A stretch of 64,000 nucleotides of DNA from Mesorhizobium sp. WSM4313 (GTDB lineage: Bacteria; Pseudomonadota; Alphaproteobacteria; Rhizobiales; Rhizobiaceae): assembly GCF_002294725.1 (NCBI RefSeq), contig NZ_NSFT01000002.1, positions 124,001-188,000 on the forward strand. The letters are read 5' to 3'. A model generated the notes under the pieces. That model saw only the letters and a program-made list of their open reading frames with translations, was not told the origin of the DNA and made no database searches. Position 1 is the first letter of the stretch; each line of letters begins with the position of its first letter. Position numbers and translations under genes: made by a program. This document shows, piece after piece, positions 28,048 through 36,455 of this stretch.

Positions 28048-29226
28048 TCAAACCGGCACCTTCGCCTTCAGGCTTGCGGCAGCCCTCGCATAGCCGCCGG
28101 CCGCGCCATCGATGAAATGAAGGTGGTCGCGCTGCAGCGGCGAAGCGACGAGGCATGTCATCAAGGCCGATTTCTGGCGGTGCAGGCCATAGGTGCAGAT
28201 GCCCGCCTCTTCCGCCTGTTTCAGCCGGTTCTCGATCCGTTGCAAGACGTCCGAGTCAACGTCGATGGTCATCTTCAAGCCGTCGTCGAACTTCCGGAAA
28301 TCCGAATTGCTGGCCACGTCGCGTTTGTAGACCTTCGGATCGAACCGACCGATCGTCCACCCGAATCGATCGGCAACGGCCGCTAGCGTCAGCAGGAACA
28401 ATATCCACAGCTTCGACAACCACCGCCGTCCTGCCGGCGCCACGGCCCTCGCCTCGAGATCGAAGCCGGCGGGCGAAAAACTGTAGGCCGGCCCGTTCAC
28501 CGGCACTGGATGGCCATCGCGTTCCTGCCTGCCGGCAAGGGCAATGATGTCGGAAACTAGAGACTGAAAACCGCGCAAGTCGCGCGACGGACCCGGTATG
28601 GCTATGATCGAGACGATGTCGCCATGCCGTGCTTCGATCGGGTTCCAGCGGCAGGAGAGGCCGGTCAGATCCGGCCGCGCGCCGACCGGCGCAGGATCGA
28701 CGCGGTAGCGCCCGGCTTTCATCTCGGTTTCCGCCCAACTGCCACCACCGCCGGCGAACATGGCATAGAAGACCGCTTCGGAGGCTTGGAACCTCGCCAC
28801 GCGAACGTCGAGACCTTGCGCTCTTATATCTATTATCGGCACGATTGCGGCACGCAAGGTCAGGTCCAGTTCGTCCGCCACCCATCTCTGGACAGCCGCC
28901 AGCGCGTTGCGGGTGATCTCCAGCGCCGAGCCGGGAAACGCCACGAGCGCGCCGTCGCCGCCGAAAACAAAGGGAAAATCTTGCCGACCCAGCGCATTGA
29001 GCAGCGCCGAAATGACACTGGCCCCGGCCATATTTACGGTTTTATAGCGCCCAGCCTCGATCGCCTTGGTCGAGCCGACAATGTCTGCGGCGGCCAGCGC
29101 CCAGTCATCGGGGAGAGGCCGATAGTTGTCGATATCGGCAACGCCTTCGAACTTTGCGAAAACCGGCAGAGAAGCCACAAACGGGTCGGACGCGGCAGCT
29201 GTTTCCATGGGCATCAGATAGCACAT
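28048..29226 (-). CDS. DUF3095 family protein, cyclase-like fold
   Basis: 392 residues, a family described only as DUF3095. The first 30 or so codons may be untranslated if a later Met (MPMETAAA, residue 5) is used. A class III cyclase-like core is visible: ALAAADIVGSTKAIE resembles the first metal motif, and FVFGGDGALVAFPG the second. The Lys and the GDxVN loop are not found, so nucleotide cyclisation is doubtful. One hydrophobic segment LSKLWILFLLTLAAV lies near residue 260, so it may be membrane-attached. It is divergent from the 29302 gene. Confidence 0.7.
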   Translation of the reverse strand: MCYLMPMETAAASDPFVASLPVFAKFEGVADIDNYRPLPDDWALAAADIVGSTKAIEAGRYKTVNMAGASVISALLNALGRQDFPFVFGGDGALVAFPGSALEITRNALAAVQRWVADELDLTLRAAIVPIIDIRAQGLDVRVARFQASEAVFYAMFAGGGGSWAETEMKAGRYRVDPAPVGARPDLTGLSCRWNPIEARHGDIVSIIAIPGPSRDLRGFQSLVSDIIALAGRQERDGHPVPVNGPAYSFSPAGFDLEARAVAPAGRRWLSKLWILFLLTLAAVADRFGWTIGRFDPKVYKRDVASNSDFRKFDDGLKMTIDVDSDVLQRIENRLKQAEEAGICTYGLHRQKSALMTCLVASPLQRDHLHFIDGAAGGYARAAASLKAKVPV

Positions 29227-29301
29227 TCCACTGCTTGAAGGGTGAAGTCTATCATGCTGCGAAATTGACTTGCGCCGGCTTTCCGATGATAGGGTCCGGC
29301 A

Positions 29302-30390
29302 ATGCGAATTGCCTTCTACGCGCCGCTGAAGTCACCCAATGATCCCGTTGCCTCAGGCGATCGCCAGATGGCACGGACGCTGATCAAGGCGCTGGAGCAT
29401 GGAGGGCATAGCGTCGAACTGGCATCCGAATTGCGCTTCTACCTACGCGAACCGGAGCCGAAAAGTTTCGATGCGCTCAAGATCGAGGCCCGAGAGGAAG
29501 CCGCGAGGCTGACAAGGCTTTGGGATCGTGACGGCAAGCCCGATCTCTGGTTCACTTATCATCCCTATTACAAGGCACCCGACCTGATCGGGCCCGAGCT
29601 GGCGGCGGCCTTTGCTGTCCCCTATGTGACGGCGGAAGCCTCCTATTCGAGGCGGCGCAACGCCGGTTTGTGGGCCGATACGCAAGCGTTGGTAAGGCGA
29701 GCCGTCGAACAGGCGGCACTGAACATCTGCTTCACGCAAAGGGACCGCCAGGGACTGGCGGATGCGGTACCCGGCGCCACTTTCGGCACGCTTTCGCCCT
29801 TCATCGACACATCGGCATTCCGTGAAATGCCGGCACGGGGTTGTCCGACGCGCCTTGTTACCATCGCCATGATGCGCCGGGGCGACAAACTCGAAAGCTA
29901 TCGCATGCTGGCGCAAGCGCTCGGTTCGATCGGTCACCTGCGCTGGACCATGTCGGTCGTCGGGGACGGGCCTGCCCGTGACGAGGTTAAAGCGCAATTC
30001 GCCGGCTTGCCCGCCGACCGTATCGAATGGCTTGGCGCGATTGAGCCGGCCGCCGTGCCGGATGTCCTCTACAGTGGGGGAATTTACGTCTGGCCGGGTT
30101 TCGGCGAGGCCTATGGTGTTGCCTATCTTGAAGCACAGGCCGCCGGCCTTCCGGTGGTGGCTCAGGACATCGCCGGCGTGCCGGAGGTCGTGCGGGATGG
30201 CCAGGCCGGGTTCCTCACCCCGCCGGGCGATGTGACGGCGTTCGCTTCTGCCATTGAAAGGCTTCTGGCCCGTAACGACGAAAGAACCATCATGGCCGCA
30301 GAAGCCAGACGTTTCATCCTCGAGGAGCGCTCGCTCGATACGGCGGCGGCGCGTCTGGCCGAACTTCTTGCGAAGATCCCGGTCTCATGA
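29302..30390 (+). CDS. Family 4-type glycosyltransferase
   Basis: 362 residues with a GT-B fold. The N-terminal half begins IAFYAPLKSPNDPVASGDRQ, and the C-terminal half has VVGDGPARDEVKAQF, then VWPGFGEAYGVAYLEAQAAGLPVVAQ, the E-x7-E nucleotide-sugar site of the GT1/GT4 families. RNAGLWADTQ and TFGTLSPFIDTS mark the linker. It should add a sugar to a surface glycan from the cytoplasmic side. The next gene overlaps its stop by four bases, so the pair is coupled. Confidence 0.85.
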   Translation: MRIAFYAPLKSPNDPVASGDRQMARTLIKALEHGGHSVELASELRFYLREPEPKSFDALKIEAREEAARLTRLWDRDGKPDLWFTYHPYYKAPDLIGPELAAAFAVPYVTAEASYSRRRNAGLWADTQALVRRAVEQAALNICFTQRDRQGLADAVPGATFGTLSPFIDTSAFREMPARGCPTRLVTIAMMRRGDKLESYRMLAQALGSIGHLRWTMSVVGDGPARDEVKAQFAGLPADRIEWLGAIEPAAVPDVLYSGGIYVWPGFGEAYGVAYLEAQAAGLPVVAQDIAGVPEVVRDGQAGFLTPPGDVTAFASAIERLLARNDERTIMAAEARRFILEERSLDTAAARLAELLAKIPVS

Positions 30391-31151
30391 CATCCGATCC
30401 GATCTGGCAACCTTTGTTGGAAGAACTGGCGCGCTGGCAACGGGAGGACCGTAAGGCAGAGTTCTGGCTGCGCGATGATGACGCCGTGGATCCAACGCCT
30501 GCGCTTGATCGGCTGCTCGACCTCACCGGTGAATTCGGGGTTCTGGTCACCCTGGCCGTCATTCCAGCCCTGACTGATGAGAAGCTTGTCGTCCGGCTTG
30601 ACGAGGCGCCGCATGCCACGGTCGCCATCCATGGCTGGGCGCACCGAAATCATGCGCCCGAGGACCAGAAAAAGCAGGAACTCGGCCCGCATCGGCCACC
30701 CGAGGCGGTGCTCGATGATCTGGCTCGCGGGCTCTCTCGCATAACCGGCTTGCACGGCGCACGTGCCGTTCCGATGCTGGTGCCACCCTGGAACAGGATC
30801 GACGCCGGCTTGGTATCCGACCTTGGGTCGATAGGATTTGCGGCACTGTCGGTCTTTGGGCCGCCGAGGCCGGCTTCGCTGGCGGTCATCAACAGCAATG
30901 TCGACATCATGGATTGGCATGGCACGCGCGGCTGCCGCGATCATGGCCTATTGGTTCAGGCCGTCGCCGCGCAATTGCGGCATGCATTCGACGGCGGCGA
31001 ACCGGTCGGCCTGCTCACCCATCATCTCGTGCATGATGAATCGGCCTGGCTTTTCCTCGAACGGCTGTTCGCCGTCACCGCACGCAATGCAGCCTGTGCA
31101 TGGCATCCGATCAGGACATTGATCGGGCGCAGCGCCAGCAGAGGAAAATAG
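30387..31151 (+). CDS. Polysaccharide deacetylase-fold protein, coupled to the glycosyltransferase
   Basis: 254 residues with a NodB-like arrangement: FWLRDDDAVDPTPALDRLL holds paired Asp at the metal-site position, IHGWAHRNH supplies His, and LVPPWNRID is the usual R-P-P-equivalent motif. LLTHHLVHDESAW near the end would supply the last His. The TFDDG form of the first motif is altered to LRDDD, as in the wider family. It is translated from the overlap with the preceding glycosyltransferase, so it probably modifies the same glycan. Confidence 0.7.
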   Translation: MTSDPIWQPLLEELARWQREDRKAEFWLRDDDAVDPTPALDRLLDLTGEFGVLVTLAVIPALTDEKLVVRLDEAPHATVAIHGWAHRNHAPEDQKKQELGPHRPPEAVLDDLARGLSRITGLHGARAVPMLVPPWNRIDAGLVSDLGSIGFAALSVFGPPRPASLAVINSNVDIMDWHGTRGCRDHGLLVQAVAAQLRHAFDGGEPVGLLTHHLVHDESAWLFLERLFAVTARNAACAWHPIRTLIGRSASRGK

Positions 31152-31152
31152 C

Positions 31153-32007
31153 TCAGCCCGCTTTGTGCGATAAGACTGGAAATTCGAGCGTCTGACCATC
31201 CCGCGCGGCAAAAGAGCCGGCAAACCTGTTCTTGGCCAGTTTCTCGATCTCGTCCAGTTCCTCGTCGGTGCGCGCCGGATCGTGGTGAACCAGCGCAAGC
31301 TCCCGCGCACGGGCCGCCTCGCAGAGCCTGACCCCCTGTTGCCATGTCGAGTGCCCGTTCCCGCGGTAGCGTTCCATTTCCTCCTCGGTGTAGGCGCAAT
31401 CGTAAATGACGAGGTCGGCATCTTCGATTAGGCCGAGCACCGCCTGATCGAGTTTACCCGACTCATGTTCGGTGTCTGTGATCACCGCCACGACGCGGCC
31501 ACCCCATTCGACCCGATAGCCTATACAGCCACCGGGATGGGTGAGACTGCCGGTTCGGATCACCACCCCTTCACGCGGCCGAAGCACGTCTCCTGACACG
31601 AAATCGCAATAGTCGAGGCTTGCCTTGCAGACGTCCAGTCTCACCGGAAACCAAGGCGGCCGCATGAACTCATCGACCATCTGTCGGGTCGTCATGCGTC
31701 CTGCAAGATGCCCGGACCAAAGCCTGACTTTGACGCTGCGGTCATAGATCGGCTTAAATGCCGGCAGCCCGATGATGTGGTCATAATGGCAGTGGGTGAA
31801 AAACAGGTCGAAATCGGTCACGCCCGACGCCCGAAGCGCCCAGCCGGCAGGCCGCAAGCCGGAGCCGGCGTCGAACAGAAGCGTATGCTTGCCGCATCGC
31901 ATCTCAATGCAGATCGTGTTGCCGCCATAGCGGGAGAAGTCTGGCCCCGATACCGAAATGCTGCCGCGGACGCCCCAAAACCTGACCAGGAAAACGTCGT
32001 CGTCCAT
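31153..32007 (-). CDS. MBL-fold metallo-hydrolase
   Basis: 284 residues. The metal-binding motif is FTHCHYDHIIG (HxHxDH, near residue 93), with further ligands in TGSLTHPGG, ITDTEH and LVHHDPART. The opening FWGVRGSISVSGPDFSRYGGN is a signature of one subgroup of metal-dependent hydrolases with phosphodiesterase-like fold. In the window it is followed on the same strand by no gene, and upstream by the cNMP-binding protein, so a role in cyclic nucleotide or glycan phosphate metabolism is possible but not shown. Confidence 0.83.
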   Translation of the reverse strand: MDDDVFLVRFWGVRGSISVSGPDFSRYGGNTICIEMRCGKHTLLFDAGSGLRPAGWALRASGVTDFDLFFTHCHYDHIIGLPAFKPIYDRSVKVRLWSGHLAGRMTTRQMVDEFMRPPWFPVRLDVCKASLDYCDFVSGDVLRPREGVVIRTGSLTHPGGCIGYRVEWGGRVVAVITDTEHESGKLDQAVLGLIEDADLVIYDCAYTEEEMERYRGNGHSTWQQGVRLCEAARARELALVHHDPARTDEELDEIEKLAKNRFAGSFAARDGQTLEFPVLSHKAG

Positions 32008-32140
32008 GCAAGCCCTTCATAGTCCCCTAGGCCATCGTAGCCAAACAACTGCTGCTAGGCGAGACAGGTTTTCCTCCTGATGACCTTGTCCATGAGAGGT
32101 CAGTGCCATCACGACGGCAAGGATCGGCGCAAATCATTCG

Positions 32141-32614
32141 TTATTTGGCGCTTCGTGCGTCGATCAGATCCGCGGTCGTATGGCTTAGGCGATCGGCGAG
32201 AACCCGAACCATCTCGACGGTCATTTCCGGGAACTCCTTCATAAGCCTCAGGAAATGATCCTTGCGAATTCTCAAGGCTTCCACCGGACTTGCGGCTCTG
32301 ACGGTGGCCGTGCGGGAGCTGTTGCACAATATGGCGATCTCGCCAACGATCGAATTTGGCAGCAGTTCGGCAACTTTTATCGGTCCGCTCTCGGAATCGA
32401 CCAGAATATCGGCCTTGCCTGAAAGGATGACATAGGCGGCGTCTCCCTCGTCGCCCTGCCGGAAAAGGATCTGGCCGGCGCTGTAGCTTACGCGATCAGA
32501 TGTGAACGCAAGCAGCTTGAGCTTTGCCGGCTCGATGCCAGAGAACAAGGGAACGCGTTGCAGCATTCCGACCTCATCCTTGAGCAGCATTGTCGCAAAC
32601 CTCCCAAAATTCAC
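32141..32614 (-). CDS. Free-standing cyclic nucleotide-binding domain protein
   Basis: 157 residues forming one CAP_ED beta-roll: LFSGIEPAKLKLLA, FRQGDEGDAAYVILSGKADI and the phosphate-binding cassette GEIAILCNSSRTATV with the Arg expected to hold the cyclic phosphate. There is no C-terminal helix-turn-helix, kinase or channel domain, so it cannot itself act as a Crp-type activator. It sits between the MBL hydrolase (134 bases away, same strand) and the ABC exporter gene. A start at Met 9 (MLLKDEV) is possible. Confidence 0.82.
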   Translation of the reverse strand: MNFGRFATMLLKDEVGMLQRVPLFSGIEPAKLKLLAFTSDRVSYSAGQILFRQGDEGDAAYVILSGKADILVDSESGPIKVAELLPNSIVGEIAILCNSSRTATVRAASPVEALRIRKDHFLRLMKEFPEMTVEMVRVLADRLSHTTADLIDARSAK

Positions 32615-32777
32615 GTCTGCCAGACTAGAACAACCGACATCCAGATGGAATCAATTCTGCTTGCGGATAGCGGGACGAACCGCGCGAACGTGGCGGCCTG
32701 ATCAGTTGGAAACCTTAATCTCTTGAGCTTGCAGCAAGTTCCCATCGGCGGAACGATCCCATCTGAATGTCCGGGCT

Positions 32778-35492
32778 CTATGACAGCAGTTCCTTGAAAA
32801 TACCGCTCCCCGCCAAAAGCGTCTCGTGTGGTCCGTCTTCCACCAAACGACCCGAGTCGAAGACGACAACGCGATCGAACATCATCGCCATTGCCGGATT
32901 CGTCACGACCCACACAATTGCCGGCGAACGGCCGTCGCGTCTGGCTTCCTCGAGCACGTTTTGCAGCACCTTTTCTTGTACGCGCTGGTCGAGCGCCGAC
33001 AGCGGCCGGTTGAAAATGAGAAAATCGGGACGCTTGAGCAGGGCCCGGGCAACATCGAGCTTCTGTCGCTGTCCACTGGTCAACCGCCTGCCGCCGGCGC
33101 CGACGTTGAAGTCCAAGCCGACATCCAGCAGTTCGGCATAAAGCCCCAGTTCATCAAGAATATCATAGACGATGGAGCGTATGCGGTCCGGCGCATCGGG
33201 ATGGTTGCTGCCCAGACGCCCGAACAGGACATTGTCCATGACAGTAGCCGCAGCAATGTATTTGGCAGGATCGTAGCGTTCGACGGCGTTTTGCAGCTCG
33301 GGCGGCAGGTCTTCATAGAACTGGTTGCGTGCGGCGACGATCTTGTTCATCAATTCGTCGCTGAGCAGGCCGAAGCGATGCCGGGGCTCGATATAGGCAA
33401 AGCTCAGGGTGACGATCATGGCGCGGTCGTTCTCCGAGACCGTCTCGTAGGGACGGTTCTTGAGCCGTTGCAGCAAGGTTTCGTAGGCTGGTATCTCCTC
33501 GGCGCTCATGAAGGCGAGCTGCTGGAAGAACTGGTGATCGGGCGGCAGGTCGGCAAACAGCTCGATCGCTTGTTTGGCGATATCCATGCCCATTTCGTAG
33601 AGCATGCGATCGAGGCCGGCTTGCATCAGCACCGACGCGAAATAAGGATTGGCCGCCAGAGCCCTGTCGGCCAGCTCCGGGCCGGCGGCAGCGCCGAAGA
33701 GCAGGTTCTGGCCGATCGTTGCTTCCTTATTGTAGGCGCCCGGTTCGAAAGGAACCACCAGTCCGCTCAATCCTTCGTGTTCCAGCCGGGTTCGCAGCGC
33801 CGCACGCAATTCGACGATCCGCCCGGCAAGTTCCGTGTGACGCGTGAGGTCGGCCGAAGAACGCAAGCCTAGATCCAAAATGTCGCGCGACAGAAGAACC
33901 GCGTCGAGCACCTGGCGCACGGCTTCAAAGAGGTCGTGCGGGCCGGTAGCGCCGACGGAAGCATAGTCGATCCAGTCGCTGTGGATATCAAGGTCCGGGT
34001 TGCCTGATCGGCGCGCCTCGTGGATGTTCCAGCGGTGCTGGTCCGCCGCGGCACCGTCATAAGTCACCGACGTCAGCGGCGCATGCTTCAACCCGTAGAG
34101 CAGATTGTCGCGGAGGCTTGCCTGGAACAGGAAAACATCCGACGAGGCATAGGACATGCGCCGACCGGTCACTGCTTCGGGGAGTTCAAGCAGGTCGTCG
34201 GCACCCGAAGCGACCCTTCCGCTTTCCGGCCAGTTCAGCCGCGCGAAGGCCTCTGCAAGCGCCTCCGCTCCACCTGTTGAGGTGCTGACCAGCGCCACCG
34301 TCTCCCCCGGCTTGACCTGGAGGGAGATACGGTCGAGGAGCATTGCACCGCCATCGTCTGCCATGGACAGACCGATCGCCGACAGGGGGTTGGTCATCGG
34401 ACCGGGATCGTCGATCGTCAGTGCCCCGATTCGCGGCGCAATGAGACCCTCGACGGTGAATTGTTCGACGACCTGCTGGTATTTGACCTGGACATCCTGC
34501 CGGTCCTGATCCCAGTCGATCAGTTCCTTCATCGGTCCGGGCAGGTCCTTGTAGGCGCCGATCACGGCCACGAGCTGACCGACGTCCAGCCGCCCCCGAA
34601 TGACCAGATACCCGCCGACCATGTAGAACAGAAAGGGCGTGATCTGCGCGAGAAAATTGTTGAGGAACTTCACCATGAATTTCCATTGGTAAAGATCGAA
34701 GCGGATCTTGAAGATGAGCCCGAGCCGGGCAGCTATGTCGGCGCGCTCGTAGTTTGACGTATCATGGACGTGAACCGCGCCGATGCCGTCGACGATTTCG
34801 CCGACGCGGCCCGATAGCGCGCGCGCCGTCAACTGCCGTTTGCGCCCGAGCACGATCAGCCGCCGCCGCATTCGCGGGATCAGCACGATCTGGATCAAGA
34901 CGATCACGGCGGCGATCATTCCGAGCCAGAAGTTCTGGACCACGATGAACAGCATGGCCGTCACCGCCTGGCCGCCGAGCAGCACCGGCTGCAGGAAAGC
35001 ATCGCCGATGAAACCGCCCAGCGGCTCCACCTCGTCCTTCACCATGGTTGCCACCTCGGCGGATTTCACACGCTTGAAATAACGCGGCGGAAACCGCAGC
35101 ACACGATCGACCAGTTCGAAGCGGATACGGCGCAGCATCCGTTCACCGAGGCGGCCCTTGTAGGTGTTGATGTAGAATTTGAACAGGCCGTTGATGATGA
35201 CCAGCAGGAGGAACACAAGGCTCAGGGCAAGCAGCGTCGTCGTGCGGTCGAGCTGAAAGCCAGGAAAGAACTGGACCTCTCCGATGAACGGCAGGTTATA
35301 GTGTAGCCTCATGAATGGCTGGGTCGCGCCCGGCTGCTCGAAGCCGCGACCTTGGATCGGGCCGTTGACAATCAACTTCGGCAGGTCAAAGGACATGAAA
35401 TACGGGATCATCGAAAGCAAGACGATAACCAATATCCAGAGCTGCTGCTTCTTGGTGTGCGTCCAGATATAGCGAGCCAGGCTGGGTTCCAT
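32778..35492 (-). CDS. ABC exporter-like protein with degenerate ATPase motifs and large insertion
   Basis: 904 residues. An N-terminal ABC transporter transmembrane domain (about 1-340) is followed by a nucleotide-binding domain that starts normally (ISLQVKPGETVALV) but has STSTGGAEA for Walker A, without Lys. About 270 extra residues lie between the Q-loop region (SSDVFLFQASLRDNLLYGL) and the signature LTSGQRQKLDVARALL (near 802). Walker B reads FLIFNRPLSALD, with Asn-Arg for Asp-Glu, and the switch His is replaced in VVTNPAMA. The fold is kept but ATP hydrolysis by this protein alone looks unlikely. A typical half-exporter has about 580 residues. Its role in the glycan locus is unknown. 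Confidence 0.8.
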   Translation of the reverse strand: MEPSLARYIWTHTKKQQLWILVIVLLSMIPYFMSFDLPKLIVNGPIQGRGFEQPGATQPFMRLHYNLPFIGEVQFFPGFQLDRTTTLLALSLVFLLLVIINGLFKFYINTYKGRLGERMLRRIRFELVDRVLRFPPRYFKRVKSAEVATMVKDEVEPLGGFIGDAFLQPVLLGGQAVTAMLFIVVQNFWLGMIAAVIVLIQIVLIPRMRRRLIVLGRKRQLTARALSGRVGEIVDGIGAVHVHDTSNYERADIAARLGLIFKIRFDLYQWKFMVKFLNNFLAQITPFLFYMVGGYLVIRGRLDVGQLVAVIGAYKDLPGPMKELIDWDQDRQDVQVKYQQVVEQFTVEGLIAPRIGALTIDDPGPMTNPLSAIGLSMADDGGAMLLDRISLQVKPGETVALVSTSTGGAEALAEAFARLNWPESGRVASGADDLLELPEAVTGRRMSYASSDVFLFQASLRDNLLYGLKHAPLTSVTYDGAAADQHRWNIHEARRSGNPDLDIHSDWIDYASVGATGPHDLFEAVRQVLDAVLLSRDILDLGLRSSADLTRHTELAGRIVELRAALRTRLEHEGLSGLVVPFEPGAYNKEATIGQNLLFGAAAGPELADRALAANPYFASVLMQAGLDRMLYEMGMDIAKQAIELFADLPPDHQFFQQLAFMSAEEIPAYETLLQRLKNRPYETVSENDRAMIVTLSFAYIEPRHRFGLLSDELMNKIVAARNQFYEDLPPELQNAVERYDPAKYIAAATVMDNVLFGRLGSNHPDAPDRIRSIVYDILDELGLYAELLDVGLDFNVGAGGRRLTSGQRQKLDVARALLKRPDFLIFNRPLSALDQRVQEKVLQNVLEEARRDGRSPAIVWVVTNPAMAMMFDRVVVFDSGRLVEDGPHETLLAGSGIFKELLS

Positions 35493-35651
35493 ATGCGACT
35501 GCGGACCTTCAGTTTAAAGAACAAAGTAAAAGCATCAGCTGGTGGACGGCGCATCGGCAATCATCACCGGCGACATGTTCGAAGCCTGCGAGGCGGCTTG
35601 GCGGGGCAAGATTGCGTTGTGTCGCCCGAAATCCCAACGTACAAGGCGAAT

Positions 35652-36326
35652 ATGATGGATGTCACGCAACCGCGCAATGCCGGCATGGACGGGCACGAGC
35701 AGGCCTTGGACCTCACGCGGGGAATTGCTGCCTATGTCAACCACCCTCTCGTGGCAGGGCTGGCGCGCGTCATCGCCAAACATCCCAAGGCCGACATCGC
35801 CAACGCCTTCAACCACAAGCAGGTGGCCTGCAAGATGTGGGCGCTCGACAGGCTGTTCGAAAGCTGCGGCGGGCGCTTCGGGCGCATATGGGTTCTGGGC
35901 GGATGGTACGGCATATTGCCGGCAATGCTTTTCAACGACCCCCGCTTCGATATTGCGGCAGTCGATAGCATCGACATCGATCCCGAAGTCGCGCCAGTTG
36001 CCCGGACCCTCAACCGGGAAGCCGGCGGCCGGTTCCGGGCGCTAACAGCAGATATGTACGCACTCGACTATGCGGCCGGGCCGTCCGATCTGATAGTCAA
36101 TACGAGCTGCGAGCACATAGCCGATCTGCGTGCCTGGCTCGCCCTGCTTCCGCGGGGCACGAATGTACTGCTGCAATCAAATGACTATTTCAGCGAGCCG
36201 ACGCACATCAACTGCGTGGCTTCACTTGCAGCTCTCGAAGCAATGGCGGCGCTGCGGGAAATACGATTCTCTGGCGAACTACCGACAAAAAATTATTCGC
36301 GCTTCATGCTAATTGGAACTGTTTGA
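35652..36326 (+). CDS. Class I SAM-dependent methyltransferase-like protein
   Basis: 224 residues from MMDVTQPRNA. The nucleotide-binding motif is VLGGWYGILPAML, and IDIDPEVAPVARTL holds the acidic residue of motif II. VNTSCEHIADLRAWLALLPRG fits later strands. An extension upstream in frame (to 35352) overlaps the divergent exporter gene and is not supported. The first third has no named domain. It is divergent from the exporter gene and ends near the repeat at 36326. Confidence 0.68.
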   Translation: MMDVTQPRNAGMDGHEQALDLTRGIAAYVNHPLVAGLARVIAKHPKADIANAFNHKQVACKMWALDRLFESCGGRFGRIWVLGGWYGILPAMLFNDPRFDIAAVDSIDIDPEVAPVARTLNREAGGRFRALTADMYALDYAAGPSDLIVNTSCEHIADLRAWLALLPRGTNVLLQSNDYFSEPTHINCVASLAALEAMAALREIRFSGELPTKNYSRFMLIGTV

Positions 36327-36430
36327 TGCATTTCGCCCAAAAGCGCGTCGCGGTTTTAGGACAACGACATGCATCAAAACAAAGACTTAAAGCGCGGCGC
36401 CTGAATCCGGTTCAGCGCGACGCGCTTTAG
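36326..36430. repeat. Rhizobial intergenic palindromic repeat between convergent genes
   Basis: The stretch runs from ATGCATTTCGCCC through a GCGGTTTTAGGACAACG segment to TTAAAGCGCGGCGC and GACGCGCTTTAG. The last 40 bases pair with each other around GAATCCGGTTC; the first 60 pair less fully, around ATGCATTTCG and GACATGCAT. I recognise this from other Mesorhizobium intergenic regions. It lies exactly between the stops of two convergent genes, so its stem could serve both as terminator. Confidence 0.65.
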
Positions 36431-36455
36431 GCCCCGCCATCTGCTTGATCATGTC

